Positions 1 through 8,746 of a stretch of 32,838 nt of DNA are shown in pieces (the first letter of the stretch is position 1; every line of letters begins with the position of its first letter). The DNA is from Candidatus Poseidoniales archaeon (lineage in GTDB: Archaea > Thermoplasmatota > Poseidoniia > Poseidoniales > Poseidoniaceae), in the NCBI GenBank assembly GCA_012959275.1, contig DUDM01000013.1, positions 1 through 32,838 on the forward strand, in the 5' to 3' direction. Made by a program: the position numbers and the translations under genes. The notes under the pieces were generated by a model. It was given only the letters and a program-made list of their open reading frames with translations. It was not told the origin of the DNA and searched no databases.

Positions 1-231
1 ATCCCCAACCAAAATTGTAATGTTGGTCACATCCCAACCGAAATCCTCATCCTCAAATGGTACCATTACAATATCAACTAATTCATCCGAAGTTCCATTT
101 GAGACTGCACTACTGGAATCTGTGGCTGAGAATGTGATATGGGACCAATCCCCACCATGATCACCTGCTAGGCAACCTGACAAGGAACTGAAAATCAAAA
201 TCAAACTGAACATCAGGGTTGTTAGCTTCAT
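1..231 (-). CDS. Lipoprotein, C-terminus truncated by window edge
   Basis: Manual translation from ATG at 231: MKLTTLMFSLILIFSSLSGCLAGDHGGDWSHITFSATDSSSAVSNGTSDELVDIVMVPFEDEDFGWDVTNITILVGD; open to position 1; signal peptide with LSGC lipobox. Not in the supplied ORF track. Confidence 0.75.
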   Translation of the reverse strand, partial: MKLTTLMFSLILIFSSLSGCLAGDHGGDWSHITFSATDSSSAVSNGTSDELVDIVMVPFEDEDFGWDVTNITILVGD

Positions 232-309
232 AACCACGCCTAGAAGAGCAAACTAATAATCTCAGTGCCGGACGTTTAGATACAAATCCAATGTTGGGAT
301 TCTGACTTT

Positions 310-1155
310 TCAAGACTGCGTAATGCAGTATGAACAAGAAACTCCAAGCACATAATCCTCATTCTCTTGCTCCCCAACCGTCAATGGCTCCCTACAAGCG
401 AAACAAACTTCTGTCCTAGTCTCATTCAACTGCGTATCAACAGCAACCCGTCTATCGAAGACGAAACACTCTCCATCCCAATAGTCGCCACCTGCATGCT
501 CAAAATATCCAAGAATTCCACCTTGCAATTGGCGCACATCTTTGAATCCCTCTTCCAACATGACAACACTGGCCTTCTCACAACGAACTCCGCCTGTGCA
601 AAACATCACGACTGGCTTTTCCTTGTCTAAATTGCAATCTTTTACCGCTTGAGGGAATGCTCGGAAAGATTGGATATTAAAATCAACAGCATCTTCAAAA
701 GTACCCAAGCGGATTTCGTAATCATTCCTAGCATCAAGAATTGTGATGTCTTTGCCTTCATCCAGCCATTGCTTGAATTCGGCTGGAGTAATATTATCGC
801 CGGTAAATTCCGCTGGCTTGACTTGCTCAACTCCCATGCTAATGATTTCTTTCTTCAAGCGGACATTCATTTTCCTGAATGCACTATCTGAACTGTAGGA
901 AACTTTCTGAGCCATGCCAGCAAAGCGCTCATCCTTTTCGATATATTCTGTGAAGCCATCGATTGCCTCTAGACTGCCCGATAGAAAGAAGTTGATTCCT
1001 TCTGTACTTAGTAGAATTGTCCCTAGTAAGCCGAGTTCCTGACAGATATCCTTGAAGGGTTGACGCAGGGCATCCCTATCGGGCAAATCTACAAATCTGT
1101 AGCCGGCGGTATTGACATACTGCTTCGCCATCAAGGTGGGCGAAACTGCTCTCAT
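310..1155 (-). CDS. trhO: tRNA uridine(34) hydroxylase, TrhO/YceA-like rhodanese-domain protein
   Basis: GTILLSTEGINFFLSGS, rhodanese active site CTGGVRCEKAS and a C-terminal CFACREPL...CSYC segment typical of the TrhO/YceA family. Confidence 0.85.
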   Translation of the reverse strand: MRAVSPTLMAKQYVNTAGYRFVDLPDRDALRQPFKDICQELGLLGTILLSTEGINFFLSGSLEAIDGFTEYIEKDERFAGMAQKVSYSSDSAFRKMNVRLKKEIISMGVEQVKPAEFTGDNITPAEFKQWLDEGKDITILDARNDYEIRLGTFEDAVDFNIQSFRAFPQAVKDCNLDKEKPVVMFCTGGVRCEKASVVMLEEGFKDVRQLQGGILGYFEHAGGDYWDGECFVFDRRVAVDTQLNETRTEVCFACREPLTVGEQENEDYVLGVSCSYCITQS

Positions 1156-1165
1156 TCTTCAATGC

Positions 1166-2959
1166 TCAGGAGAGCGCAAAGAAAGATTCAGCCGCGTTAT
1201 TACACAATATGATCAGGTGGTCTCCCGCAACACCAAAGGCGAAGGTACCTAGTGCACATGACCAGATGGCCAAACGTAGGAACCAAGCACGAGGCAAGGG
1301 TTTCCTGCGGTCGCTCTCTGCTTCTTCGAAGAACATGATAACTCCAATTCGAAGATAGTAGAACAATGAGATGGCGCTATTGATGAAGACCGCCAATGCC
1401 AACCACCAAACCCAATGTAGGTCCCAAAATGCTGTTATTCCTCCACTGGACATCAGTGAACCTGCATCGCCGGCTGCTACGTTGACTATCCCAGCGATTA
1501 GCATGAATTTGCTCATGAATCCAGCCAGTGGTGGTACACCTGCCAATGCCATCATGAAGATGAACATCGAGGCTGCAATGACTGGGTCTCTCCTTGCCAA
1601 TCCAGATAGAGAGCCACTGCGACTTGCTCCACCATCTAATTCTAACAGTGCCAATACGAGGAAAGCACCGAGTTTGAAGGTGACTAATACCACGAGGTGG
1701 AACATGATGGCAGTGACTACCCAAGTAGCCGCTTCTTCTGGAGCGCTGATATGTCCCCATCTCCAAGCGCCAACTGCAGTTAATGCAGCCATCATATAGC
1801 CAGCATGAGCAACTGAGGAATAGGCCAACATACGCTTTGGATTATCAGAGCCCAAGGCCGCGAGATTACCCCATGTCATGGTGATGACGGAAAGAGTAGC
1901 CAAGCAAATCAGCCATGCAGCTGAGCCATCGCCTTCAGGAAGTGATATCAAAAGTAGAACACGCATCAAGCCAATGAATCCCATCGCCTTCGATGCCGTG
2001 GCAAGAACCCCAGCAATAGGTGAAGAGGCCCCCGAATAGGCATCAGGAGCAGCAAAGTGGAATGGAACAGCACTAACCTTGAAGCCGAATCCAACCAACA
2101 TCATTCCCAGCGCAATATATGCTAAAGAATCAGCATTCTCAAAAGCCCTATCCAATCCCTGGATGACGATAACACCGCTATCTGCTGAGAAGACATGGGA
2201 AGAAATCTGTAAGTTTCCGTGCCAGATGTAGAGTAGCGACATGCCGTAAAGTCCGATTGCCGAGGCAGTAGCACCGACGATGAAGTACTTGACACCGCCT
2301 TCAGTACCAGCCTTACTCTCTTTGTGGAAGGCGACTAAGACATAAATTGCAAGACTTGCTAATTCAAGTCCTAGGAAGAGCATGAATAAATCTTGAGCCA
2401 ATGCAACGATTGCCATTCCCAAACCTGACATCAGCAATAAGATGTGGAAGTCTACTTGACGACGATTATTAATCAGCGCCTTGACTGAAAGATTCTTGCT
2501 CGGCTTACTAGCGGGCATTCTCGAAACTGTTGCTACAGCAGCCAACATCAAGGCGCCAAAGAATAGAATCTCAAAGACTCTAGCAAAACCATCAACCTTT
2601 AGCAATACTATCATTTCAGTTGATTCTCCCGAATATAGAATCCAACGCGTAGCATTTCCCATCAGGCTTGCAAGAGCAAGAATAGTCGCTATCAGCAAGG
2701 TTGCAATAGAGATTATCGCAGGTATACGAGGGTCAGAAGTTGTCTTGAAGCGCTGTCCTCCAAAGAACCACGGAATACGAATCTTTGTCAGCGGTAGGCG
2801 AATCATCGCCTTACCAAGATTTGGCACAACGATAAGAGCGATGATTCCCATCAACATGACGAATTCTGGCATCAAAGCACTCAAAGTTTGACTGTCGCTG
2901 AATAATTGCTGCCAAACCGCTTGGCTTCCTTCATCCACATGGCTTGTCATCTCAGGCAC
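1166..2959 (-). CDS. nuoN: Complex I subunit N (proton-translocating)
   Basis: Multi-TM antiporter-like; motifs KVSAVPFHFAAPDAYSGASSPIAGVLATASKA and KRMLAYSSVAHAGYMM. Confidence 0.93.
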   Translation of the reverse strand: MPEMTSHVDEGSQAVWQQLFSDSQTLSALMPEFVMLMGIIALIVVPNLGKAMIRLPLTKIRIPWFFGGQRFKTTSDPRIPAIISIATLLIATILALASLMGNATRWILYSGESTEMIVLLKVDGFARVFEILFFGALMLAAVATVSRMPASKPSKNLSVKALINNRRQVDFHILLLMSGLGMAIVALAQDLFMLFLGLELASLAIYVLVAFHKESKAGTEGGVKYFIVGATASAIGLYGMSLLYIWHGNLQISSHVFSADSGVIVIQGLDRAFENADSLAYIALGMMLVGFGFKVSAVPFHFAAPDAYSGASSPIAGVLATASKAMGFIGLMRVLLLISLPEGDGSAAWLICLATLSVITMTWGNLAALGSDNPKRMLAYSSVAHAGYMMAALTAVGAWRWGHISAPEEAATWVVTAIMFHLVVLVTFKLGAFLVLALLELDGGASRSGSLSGLARRDPVIAASMFIFMMALAGVPPLAGFMSKFMLIAGIVNVAAGDAGSLMSSGGITAFWDLHWVWWLALAVFINSAISLFYYLRIGVIMFFEEAESDRRKPLPRAWFLRLAIWSCALGTFAFGVAGDHLIILCNNAAESFFALS

Positions 2960-4697
2960 CTCCTGCTACAAGATTGAGTAATCCACCCATATTGAAGTAG
3001 AAGTGGGCGTTTGCATAGGCCGACATCATATCCCAAATAATCCATGGAAGAACTCCGAATAAGACGATTAGAAGAGCCATCAACAGATTGCCAATATTCT
3101 CCCAAGGTGAGAGATCTCTTGCATCTTCTGCTGCCATGCCTTCTGGTAAGACGACATCTCCAGAGCCTTCGAAGATAGTGCGCTGCATCGACCAGAGGTA
3201 GTATCCAGCGGTTATTACTAGAACAAGTGCTGGGAGCAATACCCACCAACCAAAGGTCATCCAAACTGCAACGAGGACTGTTATCTCAGCAACGAATCCT
3301 GCTAGTAATGGTAGGCCAAGGCTGGCCATCCATGAGAACATCATGTAGCCTCCTAAGAATGGACTGGCCTTTGCTAAGCCGCGAGTAGAACCAATCTCCA
3401 AAGTATGGTAATGATGCTTGAAAGAACCACAGACCGAGAATAGCATCGGCGAAATAATTCCATGAGCAAACATCATGAAGATAGCACCAGCAAAGCCGAG
3501 AGGTTGCATACTTGCAATTCCTAATATTACGATCCCCATGTGTGAAACCGATGAATAAGCGACCATCCGTTTCAGATTAGTCTGACCTAGACAAACTATT
3601 GAGCCGTAAACTAAACTGATCATCCCAATAGCCAACAGTAGATATTGATACTCTGCAAGGGCATGTGGGAACAAGGTTAGAGGTAGGCGGAACATTCCGT
3701 AAGCACCCATCTTCAGCATGACACCAGCCAGCACCATCGAGCCACTTGTCGGAGCCTGAACGTGGGCATCAGGAAGCCAAGTATGGAATGGAACTGCTGG
3801 CAGTTTTACCAAGAATCCAAGCATCAACATCAGGAACAGAGCATTCTGCATACTCTCACCCAACCAAACAGAGCCATCATTGGCGGCCATTTGTGCATTA
3901 TTTGTCATATCTATCATGCTGAAAGTTCTACCAGTTAGGACTCCTCTATCGATGAGATATTGACTTGGGTCTTGAAGGAAGTAAAGGGTGACGATACCCA
4001 AGAGCATGATAACTGAGGCAGTAAAAGTGTAGAGGAAGAATTTCTGGGCCGCATAGCGTCTATCTTTTCCTCCCCACTTTAAGATAAGGAAGAACATTGG
4101 AATCAATGTTAATTCCCAAAAGACGTAGAACATGAACAAGTCAAGTGCTACGAAGACACCGATTAGAGCACCCTCCATCAATAATAACAGTGGGTGGTGG
4201 TACCAGCCTGAGTTTTCTTCCCAAGTGGTAATCATAGTTATGGGGATAATCAGAGTAGTCAACCATAGCATCGGGAAGGAAAGGCCATCAAGACCAACAT
4301 GCCAAGAAATTCCGAGGCTGTTTATCCAAGTGTACTCATGATTCATGTTATATTCATTGATTTTCAGAGTAGTCCAATCTATGGATCCCAACCAACCGAA
4401 GAATAAGGCGCTGCTAATAGCCAAGATGAAAAGGGAGAATCCAAGACTTGCTGCCTTTACTGGGAAGGCCATATTTTCTTTCATACCACGCGGTTGTTGA
4501 CTTGCCAAGGCAAGGAGAATGATTGATGCGAGTATCGGGAAAGCTACCATTGGAATGGTTATCCAATCGATTTCTCCAACTGCTTCCTCAAAGAATAATG
4601 GGAAGGATAGTAGTAAGGCACCTGCTCCAACGACAAGAGTTGCAACAATGCTGAACTCTCGTTCAAATATTGCCTTTTTAGAACTGTTTTCGGACAT
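2952..4697 (-). CDS. nuoM: Complex I subunit M (proton-translocating)
   Basis: Motifs VKLPAVPFHTWLPDAHVQAPTSGSMVLAGVMLKMGAYG and KRMVAYSSVSHMG; 8 bp overlap with nuoN; SD-like GGGGTGG before ATG. Confidence 0.95.
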   Translation of the reverse strand: MSENSSKKAIFEREFSIVATLVVGAGALLLSFPLFFEEAVGEIDWITIPMVAFPILASIILLALASQQPRGMKENMAFPVKAASLGFSLFILAISSALFFGWLGSIDWTTLKINEYNMNHEYTWINSLGISWHVGLDGLSFPMLWLTTLIIPITMITTWEENSGWYHHPLLLLMEGALIGVFVALDLFMFYVFWELTLIPMFFLILKWGGKDRRYAAQKFFLYTFTASVIMLLGIVTLYFLQDPSQYLIDRGVLTGRTFSMIDMTNNAQMAANDGSVWLGESMQNALFLMLMLGFLVKLPAVPFHTWLPDAHVQAPTSGSMVLAGVMLKMGAYGMFRLPLTLFPHALAEYQYLLLAIGMISLVYGSIVCLGQTNLKRMVAYSSVSHMGIVILGIASMQPLGFAGAIFMMFAHGIISPMLFSVCGSFKHHYHTLEIGSTRGLAKASPFLGGYMMFSWMASLGLPLLAGFVAEITVLVAVWMTFGWWVLLPALVLVITAGYYLWSMQRTIFEGSGDVVLPEGMAAEDARDLSPWENIGNLLMALLIVLFGVLPWIIWDMMSAYANAHFYFNMGGLLNLVAGGA

Positions 4698-6926
4698 TCA
4701 AGCCACCCCCCAGATGAGTAAGAATAGTGCTAATGTCCCAAGTGCTGCCATCATGATATAATCACGGGCGCTACCAGTTGTTAGGCTGCGAATATTGCGG
4801 CTTGCTTCTTGACTTCCTGTCTCGATGCCCTTGATGACTCCGTCGATTATTCTACGGTCGAACCAGGCGGCTGCATAAGAAAATGGAACCACAATCTTGA
4901 GCATTAGTGAATCATACCATTGATCGAAGTAGAGGCGATTCCTAAGGGCTGTGCTGAGGCCTGATTCTGCCCAAATGCTATTGTCAAACTTATAGGTGGA
5001 GTGAATTCTTCCACTCAGAGTAATAATCCAGGCGATTGACCAGTGGGCTTTCTGTCCCTTAGCCAACTTGCCCCCATAGAGAGACATTGCATAGAATGGT
5101 CCAATTACCATCGAAAGCAAAATTGTCGTCCAAGTGATAATCAGAATAAATGGATCCATTTGTCCATCAGAGCCCAAAGCAAGGAATGCATGGGTTATCT
5201 CGTGCCATAGGTGACTTGGAGCATGAGAGAGACTGAGGTGAGTTGAATTTTCTCCCAACCAGCCTGCGAAATTAAGGCCTGCAAAGAGGATGCCTCCAAG
5301 TGTCATAAAAGTTAGAGTAACTAGGGGGATTGGGATGAATGGAGTTGTCTCTTCTACATTAGCAGCAACTTCGGTCTTTGGCTTGCCTGCAAAAGTCATG
5401 AACCACATCCTACTCATGTAGAAGCCAGTCATTCCCGCAGTTAGTAATACCAAGATTGCTGGAATAATGAATAAGCCACCGCCATCATACATGACTGCCT
5501 TCCATGCTGAGCCGACGATGCCTTCCTTAGACCAGAAACCGCCAATCAGTGGGATACCGATAATCGAGGCTGAACCTGCGGCCATTGCAATGGCTGTGAT
5601 TGGCATACGAGATGCTAAGCCTCCCATATTGTCCATGTCTTGAGCATCGAAATGGTGGTCATCATCTTCATCGTGTCCATCCTCGCTTTGTTCTAAATGA
5701 TGGTGAGCATGGTGCATTTCGTGGATGACACTTCCACTGGCCATGAATAGCATTCCCTTGGCCATGGCGTGATTGAAGAGATGGAACATCGAAGCACCAA
5801 AAGCAAAGAATGCCAATTCATCATGGCCGTTATTGACGAACCAAAGTGCGGCGCCGAGTCCAGTAAAGATGTAGGCTAATTGGCTCATCGTCGAATATGC
5901 CAATACCTTCTTGATGTCTTTTTGAACGAAGGCTATCGCTGCCGCCATGAAGGCGGTTATTCCTCCAATCATCGCGATTAGTAAGGCGACATCCCCTAAT
6001 TCTCCCGCCATTGCAGGGGCTGCAAAGAATGGGAACATACGAGCCACCAAGTAGAGACCGGCATTGACCATTGTTGCGGCGTGAATAAGAGCCGATACAG
6101 GGGTAGGTCCCTCCATCGCATCTGGAAGCCAAACGTGCAAGGGGAATTGTGCCGACTTTCCAACTGCTCCAATGAACATTAGGAGGAGCATTGCCTTGAT
6201 TAGACCTGCATCTGCGGCGCCAATATTGGCTGCATTAAAGACCACTGCAAAATCCCAAGAGCCGAATTCAGCATGCATGATTAGAAGACCGACAAAGAGG
6301 AAAATATCTCCAACTCTCGTAGTTAAGAATGCCTTCTTTGCTGCATAGGATGCGCTTGGCCTCTCATAATAGAAGCCGATTAAGAGGTAGGAACAAAGAC
6401 CCATTATTTCCCAGAATATGAATAACCAAAGGAAATTATCAGCCAAAACCATTCCGAACATTCCAGCACAAAACAGAACGAATTCACCATAAAATCTGTG
6501 ATTTCGGTTTTCATTAACTTCATCGGTATTCATGTAGCCCAACGAGAATATACAGATTAGTAAACAAAGGAAAGAAGCGACGAAGAGGAGCATAACTGAA
6601 ACATGGTCCAGTTGCATTCCGAAGCCAAGTTCCTGTACTTTCATGTCACCATGTTCAGTGAATAATTGGTAAGAAACCCAATTTCCAACATCAGTGACAA
6701 CATCATCACCATTACCTTCAGAGAAGGCTGATACATGGCCTACGATTAGCCAAAGAGAAAGAAGGAAAACGATAGCCATAACTGCTGTTGCGATGGTTCC
6801 TCCTTCCTTCCAGAAGCCCTTCCATTTTGCATTACCATTGAATAATTGCCCTAAAAATAGGATGACCGGCATTGCCAAAATAGGCAATACGGGAATAAGA
6901 ATTGCTAGTTCACTTGCTTCCATCAT
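4698..6926 (-). CDS. nuoL: Complex I subunit L (proton-translocating)
   Basis: Motifs GKSAQFPLHVWLPDAMEGPTPVSALIHAATMVNAG and KVLAYSTMSQLAY. The ORF track opens at 6959, but the likely start is ATG at 6926, just downstream of the nuoK stop and a GAGGTGG SD-like motif. Confidence 0.93.
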   Translation of the reverse strand: MMEASELAILIPVLPILAMPVILFLGQLFNGNAKWKGFWKEGGTIATAVMAIVFLLSLWLIVGHVSAFSEGNGDDVVTDVGNWVSYQLFTEHGDMKVQELGFGMQLDHVSVMLLFVASFLCLLICIFSLGYMNTDEVNENRNHRFYGEFVLFCAGMFGMVLADNFLWLFIFWEIMGLCSYLLIGFYYERPSASYAAKKAFLTTRVGDIFLFVGLLIMHAEFGSWDFAVVFNAANIGAADAGLIKAMLLLMFIGAVGKSAQFPLHVWLPDAMEGPTPVSALIHAATMVNAGLYLVARMFPFFAAPAMAGELGDVALLIAMIGGITAFMAAAIAFVQKDIKKVLAYSTMSQLAYIFTGLGAALWFVNNGHDELAFFAFGASMFHLFNHAMAKGMLFMASGSVIHEMHHAHHHLEQSEDGHDEDDDHHFDAQDMDNMGGLASRMPITAIAMAAGSASIIGIPLIGGFWSKEGIVGSAWKAVMYDGGGLFIIPAILVLLTAGMTGFYMSRMWFMTFAGKPKTEVAANVEETTPFIPIPLVTLTFMTLGGILFAGLNFAGWLGENSTHLSLSHAPSHLWHEITHAFLALGSDGQMDPFILIITWTTILLSMVIGPFYAMSLYGGKLAKGQKAHWSIAWIITLSGRIHSTYKFDNSIWAESGLSTALRNRLYFDQWYDSLMLKIVVPFSYAAAWFDRRIIDGVIKGIETGSQEASRNIRSLTTGSARDYIMMAALGTLALFLLIWGVA

Positions 6927-6933
6927 AACCACC

Positions 6934-7236
6934 TCAGTGTTTGAGTAACTTGACCTCATCTAGTGAAATCGTCTCATGCTGCGAGTACATCGCAAGGAAA
7001 ATGGCCAAACCAATGGCTACTTCTGCTGCCGCGATGGCGATTGCGAAGGCTGTGTATACCCAACCGGTAGCATCTCCATGTTGAGCTGCTCCAGCGATGA
7101 AGTTCAGGTTAACTGCATTAAGAATTAACTCGATTGACATCAATACAATGATTGCATTCTTTCGAGTGAAGGCACCCCAAAGTCCGATACAGAAAAGGAA
7201 GACTCCTAGTCCAGCAACCCATGATGGATCTATCAT
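6934..7236 (-). CDS. nuoK: Complex I subunit K
   Basis: About 100 aa, three TM; RKNAIIVLMSIELILNAVNLNFIA is a NuoK hallmark; GGAGGTGAGG SD-like. Confidence 0.93.
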   Translation of the reverse strand: MIDPSWVAGLGVFLFCIGLWGAFTRKNAIIVLMSIELILNAVNLNFIAGAAQHGDATGWVYTAFAIAIAAAEVAIGLAIFLAMYSQHETISLDEVKLLKH

Positions 7237-7505
7237 CAGGCCTCACCTCCTTCTTCTAATTCCCACAGGAGATTGACCTTGCGCTCATCTCTAACCAAGT
7301 ATGCCGCACCAACCATGGCCATTGCCAATAATGCACCAAGCACCAACAAACCAATGGCCCAATCGACAAGAATCATTTCTGCCATACTCTCAGTAGTAGG
7401 GACGCTTGCATCTCCATCCCAAACACTACTGCCGGAAATAGCCTGCAATAATACGACGCCGAGAAATACAATCCCCAAACGGGTTAGGATACTGAGTAAC
7501 TTCAT
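7236..7505 (-). CDS. nuoJ2: Complex I subunit J, C-terminal-half-like (split nuoJ)
   Basis: 89 aa, two TM, between nuoJ N-half and nuoK; ATGA overlap with upstream ORF; SD-like GGAGGA. Confidence 0.75.
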   Translation of the reverse strand: MKLLSILTRLGIVFLGVVLLQAISGSSVWDGDASVPTTESMAEMILVDWAIGLLVLGALLAMAMVGAAYLVRDERKVNLLWELEEGGEA

Positions 7506-7780
7506 TCGAAATCCTCCTCCAAGATTTGTCTCCTAGTCAGCATTATCCCGAATAGAACAACCAACATAACGCTAGCCAAGTAGACAAGAATCTGAACTAC
7601 AGCGAGGAATTCTGCCTCCATCAAGATAAATATTCCACCAACTGCCATGAAACAGAAAATCAGGTACATCATTGAGTGGGCTACTCTTTGGGCATGGACT
7701 AGACCGAGTGCACCAAAAATTGCAATTCCAGCCAATATGAAAAATGCTCCCATTTCAGCATATGAAGATGCACTCTCCAT
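7502..7780 (-). CDS. nuoJ1: Complex I subunit J, N-terminal-half-like (split nuoJ)
   Basis: LVHAQRVAHSMMYLIFCFMAVGGIFILMEAEFLAVVQILVYLASVMLVVLFGIML is the conserved NuoJ core. Confidence 0.85.
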   Translation of the reverse strand: MESASSYAEMGAFFILAGIAIFGALGLVHAQRVAHSMMYLIFCFMAVGGIFILMEAEFLAVVQILVYLASVMLVVLFGIMLTRRQILEEDFE

Positions 7781-7782
7781 TC

Positions 7783-8742
7783 TCAGGCCTCCGCTTTCTT
7801 TGCTGCTCTAGCGGCTGCCTTCTCGCGCTTTTCTTTCTCGCGCTTTGCTCTATGTGCTAATTCTGCGTCAACTGCTTCTTGGTGTTCATTGACCAAAACG
7901 CGAGTTCGACTTGCATCAAACCAGAGGTCTTGGCGTGTAAATCCTGACATACCATCATATTCATTGGTCATGAAGAAAGATGTGAATTTGCAGGCTTCCA
8001 TGCATAAACCACAGAACATACAGCGCCCCATGTCGATTCGGCCACTGACAATTTGATCATCTGCGACAAGTAAATTAGATTGCTCCATGACTTCCTCTAT
8101 TCCTGAATCATTCCAGCGCACAGTGGCGCTGTCTCCAGTCAAATCGATGACTTCAGCAAAACGGAATTCGTCAACAGGTGCATCATGGGCTGTTATCGGG
8201 TCTCGCTCTGAATGCTCATCGACAATTCCTTCGATTTCAACTGCTGCATAACCTCCGACTTCCAATTCTCCACCATAACCAGAGTTCTCTCCTTCTGCTC
8301 CATCGAGAACATCTACTCGTAATTCAGTAGTCATGTGAAGACAGTCGTTTGGACATATCTTAACGCATAATTTACAGGCGGTGCAAGTCTCCCAAATTAC
8401 TCCAATTCTACCATTATAATTACCAGGAACGAAGAGCCAAGGCTCCATGTCCTCAAGTCTTTCATAAGGATACATGATAGTTACAGGGCGCCAAATGCTT
8501 GGCACCAAGGTTGAGGATTCGCGGTCAGCGCTATATTCCTGCTTGCCGACCTTATTCATTTTTGAACCCTTTACTCGATTCATACTCTCTGCATCGAGCA
8601 TTATTGCCTTCTTGTTGTGATAACCATTAGAAAATATCTTTCCAATAATTGGGAAGGTTCTCAATGCAGTTTTCAAAGTCATCCAAAATGGCTTGATGAA
8701 GAGGTTCCTGAAATTGGGCTTTGCGTGTTTGTGCATTGGCAT
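7783..8742 (-). CDS. nuoI: Complex I subunit I (4Fe-4S ferredoxin-like) with inter-cluster insertion
   Basis: Two motifs, CTACKLCVKICP and CMFCGLCMEACK; PGNYNGRIGVIWETC context; position in operon. Confidence 0.9.
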   Translation of the reverse strand: MPMHKHAKPNFRNLFIKPFWMTLKTALRTFPIIGKIFSNGYHNKKAIMLDAESMNRVKGSKMNKVGKQEYSADRESSTLVPSIWRPVTIMYPYERLEDMEPWLFVPGNYNGRIGVIWETCTACKLCVKICPNDCLHMTTELRVDVLDGAEGENSGYGGELEVGGYAAVEIEGIVDEHSERDPITAHDAPVDEFRFAEVIDLTGDSATVRWNDSGIEEVMEQSNLLVADDQIVSGRIDMGRCMFCGLCMEACKFTSFFMTNEYDGMSGFTRQDLWFDASRTRVLVNEHQEAVDAELAHRAKREKEKREKAAARAAKKAEA

Positions 8743-8746
8743 ATTC

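Noticed and set aside
7236-7780. Frameshift or pseudogene of a single nuoJ
   Set aside because: The two ORFs join by an ATGA overlap with an SD-like motif before the second start, and split nuoJ is known in other archaea.
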